Of a stretch of 64,000 bases of DNA, positions 10,746 through 21,188 are shown one piece after another; position 1 is the first letter of the stretch; each line of letters begins with the position of its first letter. A program made the translations under genes and the position numbers. The DNA lies in assembly GCA_020796225.1 (NCBI GenBank), contig CM036761.1:36766428-36830427 (forward strand). Direction: 5' to 3'. This DNA comes from Arion vulgaris. Taxonomy: Eukaryota; Mollusca; Gastropoda; Stylommatophora; Arionidae. Below the pieces are notes generated by a model that saw only the letters and a list, made by a program, of their open reading frames with translations, was not told the origin of the DNA and ran no database searches.

Positions 10746-11504
10746 GTGAATGTACAGGTAATATACGTCGTGTTTAGTTGCAAAGAAACAAGAAAAACAT
10801 GTATGTGTTTAACTGTGAATGTACAGGTAATATACGTCGTGTTTAGTTGCAAAGAAACAAGAAAAACATGTATGTGTTTAACTGTGAATGTACAGGTAAT
10901 ATACGTCGTGTTTAGTTGCAAAGAAACAAGAAAAACATGTATGTGTTTAACTGTGAATGTACAGGTAATATACGTCGTGTTTAGTTGCAAAGAAACAAGA
11001 AAAACATGTATGTGTTTAACTGTGAATGTACAGGTAATATACGTCGTGTTTAGTTGCAAAGAAACAAGAAAAACATGTATGTGTTTAACTGTGAATGTAC
11101 AGGTAATATACGTCGTGTTTAGTTGCAAAGAAACAAGAAAAACATGTATGTGTTTAACTGTGAATGTACAGGGAATATACGTCGTGTTTAGTTGCAAAGA
11201 AACAAGAAAAACATGTATGTGTTTAACTGTGAATGTACAGGTAATATACGTCGTGTTTAGTTGCAAAGAAACAAGAAAAACATGTATGTGTTTAACTGTG
11301 AATGTGCAGGTAATATACGTCGTGTTTAGTTGCAAAGAAACAAGAAAAACATGTATGTGTTTAACTGTGAATGTACAGGGAATATACGTCGTGTTTAGTT
11401 GCAAAGAAACAAGAAAAACATGTATGTGTTTAACTGTGAATGTACAGGTAATATACGTCGTGTTTAGTTGCAAAGAAACAAGAAAAACATGTATGTGTTT
11501 AACT
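10746..11504 (+). repeat. 69-bp tandem array, 11 units
   Basis: Eleven head-to-tail units of exactly 69 bp, each starting GTGAATGTACAGGTAATATA and containing GTTGCAAAGAAACAAGAAAA. Almost no substitutions separate the units (two read CAGGGAATAT and one GTGCAGG), so the array is young or strongly homogenised. Both flanks are diverged units: the left (10677-10745) and right (11505-11580) share GCGCATCGGGTCTAGTTAAA-like text. The unit is 23 codons and stop-free in one frame on each strand, giving spurious 261-275 codon frames. Confidence 0.95.
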
Positions 11505-11584
11505 GTGAATTTGCTGCACAATGCGCATCGGGTCTAGTTAAAATGAGAGAAGAAAAAGAAGAAACTGTATGTGTTTAATTGTGA

Positions 11585-11815
11585 ATGTCTATCTATTGTC
11601 TATTGTCTATTCCCAGGTGGAAGATATAGTTGGCTGTCCACTCTTGCCGTTAAGCGTAGGGATGGGAGCGTTAATTTACGTTCTAGGGCTAGATGAGTTG
11701 CCCATGTTGTGTTATATCCGTGTTTATGTAGTGTGGTCTTGATATTGTCTATCCATCTTTTTCTTGGTCTTCCCTTAACTCTAGTACCCGATCTCTTTTT
11801 ATTATATGCTGTTAT
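11585..11815 (-). mobile_element. LINE-E group 3' end
   Basis: Reverse-complement copy of the 29.2-29.44 kb element. On the minus strand it encodes the region equivalent to GRPRKRWIDNIKTTLNKHG, and its plus-strand left end is CTATTGTCTATTGTCTATTC, the complement of a short-repeat tail. The element immediately follows the right flank of the 69-bp array. Confidence 0.65.
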
Positions 11816-12328
11816 TTGTTTAATTGTGAATGTGCATGTGAATAATATACGCCGGGTCTAGTCTGTTTATGGTCATGTATTCTTTTATTGGTGTTCTAGA
11901 TTTGGAATTCCGCCAACTCTTACTTGTCCAGCTATATTTGTCTCTCTCTCTAAACAATGCATTATCCATCACTTAGTGTTTCACTTACCTGGCACTCGCT
12001 AGCTGACGTGGATCAGTACAGTCGTTGCACTATGTGGTGGAAATCAAATGGAGGGCACTGTGTACAAGAATGACAGATTAACAACTACGTGACTGACTAG
12101 AAAATAACAACAACAACAACAAACATTGGTCCTTGTTTACTTTCTCTATTCCTGCTAACTGACACATCTGTCACAGCGTGGGGGGCAGTAAGTGAGATTG
12201 ATAAGAGCTATAGAAGTTAAATAAAAGTAGTAAAATGCACTAGCTGAATAGAAACACGTATAAGGAGAGACGTAAGCATATAAGTTGTGGAGAATAAATC
12301 CATTATTTCAATGAATTAAGAAGAACGA
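11816..12328. other. No gene; stray array-like unit
   Basis: At about 11818-11870 GTTTAATTGTGAATGTGCAT and ATATACGCCGGGTCTAGT resemble a far-diverged unit of the 10.75-11.5 kb array, displaced by the LINE-E fragment. A short (CAA)n lies near 12106-12122. Nothing else recognised. Confidence 0.45.
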
Positions 12329-12758
12329 GGGTGTCTGTAGGAGTAGTGAGCTCGATCACAGCCCAAGTGTTCATGGTTCAAACTCCGATACCGGCAATTT
12401 CCTCGGCGTGGATTTTTACCAGGGCTCTGTCCGGCTATGATACAGAGAGGCGGCCACATCATCGGCACCGTAAGGCGGGGAAGGGGCGGCATAAGCAGCG
12501 AAATCAAAATCATAATTAAAGGTTATTTTAAAGAAAATACATTTAAGGGCGGCATTTCGAAAACTTGCATCATACTGAGAAAATATACAGCACGGTACTG
12601 ATTTTTACGAAGGTAAAAATAGGCCACACCGTTCAGAAAACAATGGCAAACTACTTAACGTATAAGTGGTGCCTAGAAACTCGACGACCAGTTTACTGTG
12701 GTTGATGACGAAGTTCTGTAAAGGATATGCCAGGATTTTCATTTCTAAGAAGAATGAG
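12329..12758 (+). mobile_element. SINE-2 copy split by MITE-B
   Basis: The left part (to about 12419) is a diverged tRNA-like head with GGTTCAAACTCC as B box, ending CGTGGATTTTTAC. The right part resumes at 12601 and continues CCGTTCAGAAAACAATGGCA to GATATGCCAGGATTTTCATT, the SINE-2 3' end. The 181 bp between is a MITE. Once that insertion is removed, the two halves follow the 35.2 kb copy. Confidence 0.75.
12420..12600 (+). mobile_element. MITE-B copy 1 (hAT-type)
   Basis: 181 bp, from CAGGGCTCTGTCCGGCTATG to CAGCACGGTACTG, with an exact 8-bp duplication ATTTTTAC at 12412-12419 and 12601-12608. The interior has CAGAGAGGCGGCC, GGGGCGGCATAAGCAG and GGCGGCATTTCGAAAACTTG, shared with the copies at 23.8 and 48.6 kb. 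No coding capacity. Confidence 0.88.
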
Positions 12759-13849
12759 CAAGATGTCTATGTAAATGCTATGAAATCGGAATAAAATTGT
12801 AGTAGAAATTGATTGTTTGATTGATTGATTGATATGACCATCATCATTGAACATCATGAATAAACATGTGTGCTCCTATCTCTCTGATTCAACGTTGTCT
12901 TCAAGTATAATTACATACTGCAATTTTGCTTTCCTTGTCAGTTAAAACAGAATGTTTAATTTCTACTTTTCTCAAGACTACTTTGTCATTCTGTGTGTTG
13001 TTTTCATGAAATTATCAAAATGTGTCTTCAAATCCATATCTTGAAACCTTCATAAGGAATAAGGAATTAAAAAAAAAAAAAAAAAAAAGCAATGAAAAAC
13101 AGTCGGTGAATTACCCCACCCTCCTCGCATATAATGATGCTATTACCAAACTACTATTTTAAAAAAGTAAACATATCAGAATGGAGAACAATAATAAAAC
13201 ATTTTAAAATGAAACAAAATACATTTTTAAAAAACACAGGCAAATTAGATCTAGGCAATTTTAGATTTTAGTCGAGATGTGTGTAATTTGCCAAGTAAAA
13301 ATATAACAACATGCAGAAGAAAAACGTGGGTATCATTGATTCTTCGTTGGAATGTATACAGTTTGTATAAGAAATCAATGAGAAATAAAACTTTGACAAG
13401 TCTAAATTCGTTAGAAATCGAAATAAAAATATCCACAGATCAGGTAGTGTGATAAGACGATAAGTTGAGCAATCTGTTTTACACGCCTCCAAAACGTTGA
13501 TGCAATTAGAATGTAACTGCTGGTATTGCTGCTGTTGATTTGGTTTTGCCAGTTTATTGTGAACAATTGCACAACTTGACGCGACAGGATCTGGTCGTTC
13601 AACCGAATTGCGTCATTAATTTTCGTGTATTGTCAGCAAGTACGAAATAGCTGCTGGATGATTTTTGTTCAGGGATATTTTTATTGTGGTTCTCACATTT
13701 GTGGGCATGGCAATATGGGGAAACTAATATAGCAAAAGTGATAACGTTTCACATAAAGAAAAATATATGGTCAGAGTTCCAATACCATAAAATCATATTT
13801 AGAGATAAACATACGTCAACAGAAAAACATCGTTAAGAATTATTATTAT
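12759..13849. other. No recognisable gene
   Basis: Contains a TTGATTGATTGA patch (about 12810-12832) and a 20-base A run (about 13069-13088). Short frames at 13.25-13.6 kb on the minus strand show no domain. Confidence 0.4.
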
Positions 13850-14115
13850 GTTCTCTCTAACATGTGATGTCCCTTACGCTTTAAGAGCAGCAAACAAATG
13901 CACGCCATCATTCTCTATTCTTGATCGTCCTCTGTATTGTGTTTCAGCTGTGATTAGTTTCTTTCATTTCGTGTTCTACTGTTCACTTCCAGGTCTTTTG
14001 GGTCTTCCACATTTTTGTTTACCCTCTGGTGTACATCTCAGTGCAGTATTTGTGACAAAGCTAGTCTCTAAGCGTATCACACGTCCGATCTATCTCCATC
14101 GTCTCTTCTGGAAAA
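13850..14115 (-). mobile_element. LINE-C group C-terminal fragment
   Basis: Minus-strand translation contains ALRCTPEGKQKCGRPKRPG, a degraded form of the (L)RWTPEGKRKRGRPKTTW signature near the C terminus of RTE/jockey-like retrotransposon polyproteins, followed by residues resembling the final LAQ.RE.W..FVAALH block. The same group, better preserved, is at 41.74-42.5 kb. The 126-codon plus-strand frame here is a shadow of this element running into the adjacent SINE. Confidence 0.7.
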
Positions 14116-14149
14116 AGGTGCTCATATTTTCATGTTTACACTGTGAAAA

Positions 14150-14390
14150 CGGTGGCGTCTGTGGCTTAGGGTATTGTGACTCGGTCTGTTTACCACGACT
14201 TTATGAGTTCGAATCACGCTGCGGATAATTTGGTTGCAAATTGTTTCGCGTGGATTTTACAAAAGGACGATGGCACCACCCGTTCAGAAAACAATGGCAA
14301 ACTGCTTAACGTAATAATGCCTAGAAAAATCGCAAACAGTGTTAAAAAGCTGGGCTTTATTCGCATAGTCCTGTAAAGGATATGCAATTA
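14150..14390 (+). mobile_element. SINE-2 copy
   Basis: Near full length: head GGCGTCTGTGGCTTAGGGTA, B-box-like GAGTTCGAATCACGC, body AGGACGATGGCACCACCCGT then AAACAATGGCAAACTGC, ending near GGATATGC. Part of the adjacent long plus-strand frame is this SINE read through. Confidence 0.85.
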
Positions 14391-14499
14391 ACTTTAACTG
14401 TGAAAACAGTTCCTGGTTAGAGATAGTATATGGACAGAATAAATCTTTCGCTGACATTGTATGGAAGATGGTATATTATTATTATATACTATAATATTT

Positions 14500-14790
14500 C
14501 TCCAGTACCGTTATACTTTACAGAGTTATAATTTATAGAGAAATTGTTAACAGATCCTATGTCTGTTAACAATTTCTCCATGCCGCTCTGTCTTGGAGAA
14601 CTCGTTCAATTTTTTTTAATGCATTTGACTCCGACATTTCTTTCTTCTCTCCGTAACGTTTATGTCAGTGTTGTCTTAGAGTGTCCTTTCTTTCTTGAAC
14701 CATTTACCTCCCACTTCAGTGCATGTTTTATGAATTCTTTGTTCGTTTTTTTCTCAAGAGTATGCCTAACATATCATTACAAACATGCTA
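14500..14790 (-). mobile_element. LINE-B group 3' end with fold-back insertion
   Basis: Minus-strand coding remnant of the LCNV-ending LINE. The plus-strand text includes CAATTTCTCCATGCCGCTCT and TTTCTTGAACCATTTACCTC, the complements of the WRN.LQ and GSRKR regions. Between the tail and the last codons lies a perfect 17-bp inverted repeat (14538-14578) absent from other copies. Confidence 0.75.
14538..14578. repeat. Perfect 17-bp hairpin
   Basis: The arm GAGAAATTGTTAACAGA, a 7-base loop TCCTATG, and the exact reverse-complement arm. The right arm runs into LINE-derived CAATTTCTCCAT, so the left arm is probably a fold-back copy. No T run follows, and a bacterial-type terminator is not relevant here. 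Confidence 0.9.
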
Positions 14791-14858
14791 TTTATAAAGC
14801 TATTTCCGTGTTATTTATGAATTCCTTTAATTTTCAATTGTTTCCACCGTTATCATCA

Positions 14859-15038
14859 TCTTCTTCTTCTCCGAACGCTCTATATCGACCACTTGTTAAC
14901 TACTCCGTGTGATCTGAATGTGATCTGAGCCTAAAAGCGATTGTACATTGTGCAAGTTATGCACCTTAAAGTAGGCCAGCACATCCGATTTCTGCGACGC
15001 TTTTTTTTATAATGTAGTTTCCCTAGAACCCTACATCG
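14859..15038 (-). mobile_element. SINE-4 copy, head-truncated
   Basis: Starts with the GAA-tail complement (CTTCTTCTTCTCC), then CATATCGACCACTTGTTAAC-like text and GGCCAGCACATCCGATTTCT. It stops at CCCTACATCG before the conserved GTCGTAAGAGGCG core. It joins head-on to a SINE-5 head. Confidence 0.75.
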
Positions 15039-15260
15039 CCCGAGTGGTTACCGGGGCCCAAATTGGGGTCTAAAGAATAGAACCATTGGGTATTGGGCTA
15101 GCCACCCCACACCGTAAAAACACTAGATAGGTACAGAATGGAGAACCGAGTAAACGCTGGCTGAAACCGGACACATCGCCGAAGAATAAGCACCAGAGCT
15201 CCAAATGGTGCTAAAGATGTGACGTAAAACACACCAATGCTAAGGCTGCATGAATGAGAT
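15039..15260 (+). mobile_element. SINE-5 copy, degenerate
   Basis: The head CCCGAGTGGTTACCGGGGCC and AAAGAATAGAACCA match the start of the 26986 copy. The later part (CTGAAACCGGACACATCGCC, GACGTAAAACACACCAATGC) is strongly diverged and may include foreign sequence. Confidence 0.6.
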
Positions 15261-16037
15261 TTCCACATGAATGGAATTTATAGGGAGATCTGGTACACCG
15301 GTCTGGGCAGTGATCGCGAGAGATAGAGAGAAAACTCTACATCATTTGCCTCTTTCGACATGCCTTGTAGGTCGCAGTGCTACTAACTTGTCTGCAATTG
15401 TGAGCTACGACAACACTCGGACGATTATCATCTTAATGTTCATCTTCATTATCAACGTACTTATCGTCCAGACTAAAAAAAACAACCCACAAAAACAAAC
15501 ACGACACTATAGTCTCAATATTCTGTAAATAAACACAACTAAACACCATATTTATAACACTGTCTGCTTATTTGAGCCCTCGCACAGATGTTCGTTTTTT
15601 TCACCAATAGATCAAGAACTTGTAAGTATTTTATATCAGTTTGTACAATCATTTAGGTAGTACATAATCGATAGCAATGTGAATTCTAGCAAGAAAAATG
15701 ACACCTGGCACGTTATTCTGTCTATTTTTATACACGAAGATCTATTTTCATTTACCTGATGGTCTATTTATATTGAATTACTGAAGTAAATTCTAAATTT
15801 TCTTGTTTAATCCAGTTCTTTCAATTATAGAAATGGGCCAGTTTTGGTTATACTGAACTTGTTTCAAAAATAAAATTCCTGATTAGTTCATTTCATTGGT
15901 TCTATTATGTCTGTTGTATAGGATCAACGTCTTGTATCCCGTTTGTACTTGTATCATTTGCTTGATAAAGGCCATTTGGTAGCAACGTCGCTGTATCTTG
16001 TATTTGTATTTTGTACTTTTTTGTCGGTGTAAATTGG
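15261..16037. other. No recognisable gene
   Basis: An 85-codon plus-strand frame (15271-15528) starts plausibly, but part of its DNA (ACATGCCTTGTAGGTCGCAG) is a SINE-4-like core fragment on the minus strand, so I do not call it a gene. The phrase TTGATAAAGGCCATTTGG near 15962 resembles one at 22.08 kb. Confidence 0.4.
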
Positions 16038-16300
16038 GAATCTCTGTACTTAAGTGGTTAAATCTTTGTCTTGCGTTCCGAAGGGCAATGGTTCCAATCC
16101 TGACCAAGTCGTTCTGTTTACGGGTGAACTTTTTCCAGAGACCTCTAGGATAGTTGCCGGAACTACTGAGTTCGTGCTTTGTGCAATACTTTTGGCAGTT
16201 AGAGTGCCATTTATGTGGAGAGGGACCTAGCCGTATGGGGTAAAACCCGGTGCAATGAAATAAATCCTTTAGACCCTTTTTGTATTTTACATAACATCTC
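16038..16300 (+). mobile_element. SINE-1 copy
   Basis: The head AATCTCTGTACTTAAGTGGT carries an A-box-like segment and the B box reads GGTTCCAATCC. The body GAGTTCGTGCTTTGTGCAAT and end GGGTAAAACCCGGTGCAATG match the family. Near full length with moderate divergence. Confidence 0.85.
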
Positions 16301-16304
16301 ACAA

Positions 16305-16725
16305 CGTATTGATGTGAAGCATGGACATTTAATAAAGCAGTGGAAAAACATGTATGTGCTTTTGAATATAAGTGTTACAGAAGAGTCCTTCGTATATCTT
16401 GGACAGAGAATAGAACAAATAGATCTATTCAGAAAGAACTCACAATCAAAGAAAACTGGTTGATGCTACAAATAAGAAAGAAAATTGAGATATTTCGGAC
16501 ATATAAAAAAACATGAAGGGCTGGAGAAGACCATCATGGAAGGAGGAATATCGGCAAATAGAAGAAGAGGAATACTACGGAGAAGATGGATTCAGGATAT
16601 AACTGATGGTTTGAACATGACAGCTGCAGAGACAGGACATCTGACTTATGAGAGAGATAAATTCCAGAGGACTGTTGGGGTGGCTAAGTTCTGCTAAGGA
16701 TAAGCTATTTGATGATGATGATCTT
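16305..16725 (+). mobile_element. LINE-D group 3' end
   Basis: C-terminal part of a LINE polyprotein. A first frame gives CEAWTFNKAVEKHVCAFEYK, CYRRVLRISWTENRTN and QKELTIKENW. After a frameshift near 16480 it continues as RYFGHIKKHEGLEKTIMEGG then RRRWIQDITDGLNM. The stop is followed by AAGGATAAGCTATTTGATGA, a (GATGAT) tail. Copies at 19.44, 21.43 (inverted) and 49.4 kb share this end, so the family was active as 5'-truncated insertions. Confidence 0.8.
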
Positions 16726-17074
16726 ACTTAATCTTTTCGTATTTCGACTCTAGTACATAGTTTTACTACATTCTCCCCTTGTATTCGTATTAGAAATGAT
16801 AAGTATAATGTACACAATTCTGAGAACTTGACTACGGGTAGAAAGCACATTTGAACAAGAAACAAAGCATAGCCAGGTATTCTTTATTGCTCGTATTCAA
16901 TGATAACAAATAGATTATGGTAGCAAATAAACAGAAATACAAGGAATAATATTAAACTATTTATTGAGCGCATATAAAAATTACAGCGTAATCTGTCTCT
17001 AATCTGTTATCCGATTTTACTTCGCTGCTACCGAACAAATAGCTAACATTATTTTCAATGTTCTACTTTATCTT
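16726..17074. other. No recognisable gene
   Basis: AT-rich filler between a LINE tail and a microsatellite. Nothing noticed. Confidence 0.4.
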
Positions 17075-17300
17075 CATCAGCTTCATCAACATCAACATCA
17101 TGATCAACAAATCATCATCATCCACATCATTATCAACATCATCATCAACATAATTCTCAACATCATCATCAACATCATTATCAACATCATCATCCACATC
17201 AGCATCAGCATCCTCATTATCACCCACATCATCATCAACATCAACATCATTCTCAACATCATCATCAATATCATCAACACCCTAATCATCATCATCTTGT
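17075..17300. repeat. (ATC)n-type compound microsatellite
   Basis: Interrupted CATCATCAACATCATCATCA repeats over about 225 bp. The minus-strand M-rich frame (MMLIMML) is a translation of this repeat. Confidence 0.95.
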
Positions 17301-18062
17301 GTGTCAGCACCAATAAAATTACAACTCATACTGTCAAAAGCTAAAATTTATTGGGGTAACCAAGTGTTTATAATCATGACTTCTCAACCCAAATATACCA
17401 TGATAGTAAGATAGTAAAAAGAATTTAAAACCATTATATATTATTCCTGCTTTTTACGACTTTATCATATCTTTCGTTCATCTGTAAAACTGCACAATCT
17501 TGTAATGTTAACCCACTTTGTTATTTGTGTTTGCTTATTTATTCCACCTTTTTTCGAATCGTTACTCTACCTAAATTAATGTTTGACGTAATCACTTCAT
17601 ATAAAAGTCTATTTTCAACACATTATTCAAAAGTAATGTTCAGAACGGACCCCACGCAATTTTGTTCTATTTATCTATTCAACCTCACTTTTATCTCGAT
17701 TTTCTATATTTTAAAAACTAACTTTAATCATTTAAATTTGTTGTAAATTTCTAAAACTTGACAAAACCCGTTTATTTATACCGCTCGTTTTTAGAGAAGC
17801 CGACCTTCAAGTGAGAAAACTCAAATCTAGACTTTAATATCATGGTCTGTTGATCAGCTATAGTAAAAACAGAGTTATTCTTTCACTCTAGTGGGCTTCA
17901 AGTCTCTAGATTAGAAATTTGATCGGTGATATTATCTTTTCGTCTACACAATTGTTCCGCTCAGTTCATCTTCATGTGTAAATGTACTTTCTTGAAATGT
18001 CTGATTGGCCATGAGAAATTCCCTTCTTTCAACAATTTTTCTATAATAATAAAAATTCCTTT
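17301..18062. other. No recognisable gene
   Basis: AT-rich. A 73-codon plus-strand frame at 17525-17746 has no recognisable domain and a composition like its surroundings. Confidence 0.4.
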
Positions 18063-18430
18063 CGTGTTGTTATACGTTACATAGGGCCTGCAAGCAATTT
18101 CTCCATTCCTCTCTATTCTGGGCAACTCGCTCAATCTCCTCCATGGAACTGAGACCTATATGTCTTGCCTCTCTCAGCAAAGTTCGTTTCAGGGACACCT
18201 TAGGTCGTCCTCTCTTTCTTGAACCCTTTGCATCCCACTTCAATGCCTGCTTTGATATTCGTTGATCCTTTCTCCTCAAAGTGTGTCTAACATATCTCCA
18301 TCTTCTCTTTCTTATAACAGTTGTCCCTACTAGTTGACCCGACATTTCTCTGATTTCATCACTTCTCCTGAATTTTTCTATGCTTCTCAAACAAATTCGC
18401 ATACACATAGTACGAAATAAAGAAAACAAA
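18063..18430 (-). mobile_element. LINE-B group 3' end, well preserved
   Basis: Open minus-strand frame ending ALCNV*. In order it encodes IEKFRRSDEIREMSGQLVGT, RKRRWRYVRHTLRRKDQR, QALKWDAKGSRKRGRPKVSL, RTLLREARHIGLSSMEEIER and EWRNCLQALCNV. This is the C-terminal extension beyond the reverse transcriptase; no catalytic residues are included. The 129-codon frame is one of the least damaged LINE frames here, but the 5' part is missing. Confidence 0.85.
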
Positions 18431-18574
18431 TTCAAACTCAGGAAACAGTTTACAGTCATACAAAATTATCTATGAGTCCGCTACAATTGAACGAGATGTT
18501 TAAGACAATTATCGAAAATTATTAATTCTCACTAGACAACAAGCTTTGTCTTCAGAGCATAACTGTCATCAGAA

Positions 18575-18653
18575 CATCGTGTCTCACTATGTGTCCAAAA
18601 CATCGTGTCTCACTATGTGTCCAGAATATCGTGTCTCACTATGTGTCCAAAAC
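18575..18653 (+). repeat. 26-bp tandem repeat, 3 units
   Basis: CATCGTGTCTCACTATGTGT plus a short spacer, repeated three times with one or two substitutions (CCAAAA or CCAGAA endings). Confidence 0.9.
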
Positions 18654-18654
18654 A

Positions 18655-19438
18655 TTGCATAACTTTAGTTGTTTTTAATATTTTATTTCAACAAGGATCT
18701 TTCATTCCTAATTTGTCGAATTTGTTAATTGTTCGTCCGCAATGAATTCAGACGTAGTTTCAGACTGATTTTGTGCGTGAAAGCTTTCTTTCCTTGTCAC
18801 AAGTTTCCCTCGATATTCAGGTAAACCTTAAGAAGTACTTGTTTACATCCGCAATCGGAATAGTAAGGTTTCCTGTAGTTCGTGTACCGTGTGCACACCA
18901 TCAAGTCTTGATCAAGCATCGAACCCCGATATTTCCATGACTTCTGGGCGCTAGCGCATAGTGTTATCAACATTTCTATCGGTGACCCAACTTATCGATG
19001 ACAAACTTCTATGTTGTCTTTAAATCTGAATGATATGGCCTACGCAAGTTACATTAATTATTTGAAATCGAAGGATTGACTTTATTGCACCGGGTTTTAC
19101 CCCATATGGCTTATTCCTATTTGAAATCATCCTTATTAAATACCTTGTTTCAACTCTATTATGCCTGTAATACATACATAGCTGCTATACATATCAAATA
19201 TTCACATATAATTTGTCAAAATATCTTCAACTTTAACAAATAATGTGATTGATGTGTAAATATCACGTCGTTGACAAATAGTGTCAAGGAATACCTAGTA
19301 CAGAAATATAGATATAAACTTTGACCCACATTATACAATAACAAAATACTTGTATTATGTTTTCTAAATACCAAAATATTAAGTTTATTAAAGAGATATC
19401 AATGATAATTAATGCGAATACAACTTTGTTTTAGGATA
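18655..19438. other. No gene; two small SINE traces
   Basis: Near 18895-18965 the minus strand carries GGGGTTCGATGC and an A-box-like stretch, a possible decayed SINE head. At about 19065-19118 CGAAGGATTGACTTTATTGC and CGGGTTTTACCCCATATGGC are a minus-strand SINE-1 3' end. The remainder shows nothing. Confidence 0.5.
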
Positions 19439-19439
19439 T

Positions 19440-19840
19440 CTCAAACTATATGGACATTTAACAAGGATGTGCAATAACATGTATGTGCTTTTGAATATAA
19501 GTGTTACAGAAAAGTCCTCAATATATCATGGACAGAGAAGAAAACAAATATAAAGAACTCAAAATCAAAGAGAACTGACTAAAGCTACAAATATGAAATT
19601 TAAAATTGAGGTATTTTGGACATATAAAAAGACATGAAGGGCTGGAGAAGACCACTTTGGATGGAGGCATACCAACAAAGAGAAGAAGAGGAAGACCACA
19701 AGAAGATGGATTCAGGATGTAACTGATGGTTTGAACATTATGGCTGCAGAGGCTTACGAGAGAGAAAAAAACTCCGAAGGACTGTTGGGGTGGCAAAGTT
19801 CTGCTCATGAAAAACTATTTGATGAGGATAAATATTATTC
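19440..19840 (+). mobile_element. LINE-D group 3' end
   Basis: Same order as the 16.3 kb copy: ATGGACATTTAACAAGG, ATGTATGTGCTTTTGAATAT, AGACATGAAGGGCTGGAGAA, AAGAAGATGGATTCAGGATG, ending TTTGATGAGGATAAA. Several frameshifts. The 96-codon minus-strand frame here is a shadow. Confidence 0.8.
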
Positions 19841-20700
19841 ACATCTTAAATCTATAGCGTTACAATTACATTTTATTATTTCAATCAATTGAAAGCACTA
19901 GAAAATTATATAATTCTTGCAAGTTAAGAAAGAAAATAAATTAAGTGTAAATTCGCCATAATTAAATACAGAAAAATAAAGTGTAAAAAAACAGTATTTA
20001 TTATGTAAATTTGAACGAAATATAATAAACTAATCAAATAGCAAACTCAGATATGGCATGATAGACTGGTTGGAAAACACGGCTTATATTATTTCTTTAA
20101 ACAAGATCATCAGAATAAAAACATTGACAGTGCAAAAATGAACCGTTTCGACAAAAACAAGATTAAAATTTTCACACCCGTAACTTATGTTTGGACACTG
20201 TCAGGCGGGCTCAGCTGTCGCTATTTATGATCGCCCATTATGGCAGTGTTCGTGAAGTGTAAGATCGAAGACGCACCACATCACCTGTGTATATAACAAA
20301 AGACTGTTCTAAAATGGCAACAGCACCGGCTGAACCTTTTGTGTGATCTGATCGAAGAGCGGGAACAAATATCATGTATTATCGACGAACGAGATTTTCC
20401 CAACTCGAGACTACAATTTAACTGTCTCCTCGTCTCAATTGGGATTACGTCGTCAGCTGTTTAATGATTTAAGTCAATGCGGTGTGATTAAGCTCAAAAA
20501 TACAAACCAGAACACCCACTCTTTACTGATTACACTCACGATATATTGTCTGTCAGAGACATAAAAAATCGTTCAGACTTAATATGTTTATTGAATATCT
20601 CAAGAAGTAGTAGAAGTCATTTTAGAGACGTTTTTGGTTAATTAAAGTCATCATTCATACAATAAAATCAATCGATTTCAGTTCTCATACTTTGGAAGCT
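19841..20700. other. Low-repeat stretch, no confirmed gene
   Basis: Slightly higher GC between 20190 and 20460 than its surroundings, and none of it matches another family in this window. A short ATG frame near 20314 (MATAPAEPFV then stop) is too short to call. It could be host unique sequence such as a UTR or regulatory DNA, but I see no splice-supported exon. Confidence 0.35.
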
Positions 20701-20955
20701 TTCTTCTTCTTCGTACGCTACATATCGATCCCTTGTTAACCACTCTTTATTATTTGTGTGTGATCCGAGCCTAAGAGCGCTTGTACGTTGTGCAAGTTAT
20801 GCGCCTAAAAGTAGGCCAGCACATCCGATTTCTGCGACGCGTTTTATGTACTAGGGTAGCTTCCCTAGGCCCCTACTTTAGTTGCCACTTACGACATGCC
20901 TTGTAGGTCGCAGTGGTACTATTCTCTGCTCCACTTAAGAACCTCGGCAACATAG
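20701..20955 (-). mobile_element. SINE-4 copy
   Basis: GAA-tail complement TTCTTCTTCTTCGTACGCTA, then GGCCAGCACATCCGATTTCT, then the core complement in degraded form (TTGCCACTTACGACATGCCT, TGTAGGTCGCAGTGGTACTA), ending near CTCGGCAAC. Near full length. Confidence 0.85.
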
Positions 20956-20983
20956 AGACGATACTTTGTTTGTTTGTTTTTTT

Positions 20984-21188
20984 CAAGGAGAAGGATAACT
21001 TCATTGCAACGACTTTTCTTACACGGCTCCGTTCTTCTCGGTAGAAAGGGCAAGCCACCTTGTCGAGAGTAGTGCTCGAAGTACGAACTCCGTAGCTCCA
21101 GTAACAATTCCATGAATCTCCGAAGAAATACACATCTGAAATGAAAGAACGTAAAGCAAACGGTTTAACCACTCGATCACAAAGACCC
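20984..21188 (-). mobile_element. SINE-1 copy, diverged
   Basis: Left end GAGAAGGATAACTTCATTGC (element 3' end), middle TACGAACTCCGTAGCTCCAG, right end GGTTTAACCACTCGATCACA then AAAGACCC. It sits directly beside the SINE-4 copy. The 132- and 64-codon minus frames read through the two SINEs and are not genes. Confidence 0.8.

Noticed and set aside
10710..11537. Cysteine-containing 23-residue repeat protein (both strands)
   Set aside because: The repeat DNA is homogenised at the nucleotide level and open on both strands; there is no evidence of protein-level selection.
13848..14228. 126-codon plus-strand protein
   Set aside because: It is the antisense of a LINE-C fragment running into a SINE-2.
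15271..15528. 85-codon plus-strand protein
   Set aside because: The middle of the frame is a SINE-4 core fragment (ACATGCCTTGTAGGTCGCAG), and no domain is visible.
17104..17313. Methionine-rich protein on the minus strand
   Set aside because: Translation of an (ATC)n microsatellite.
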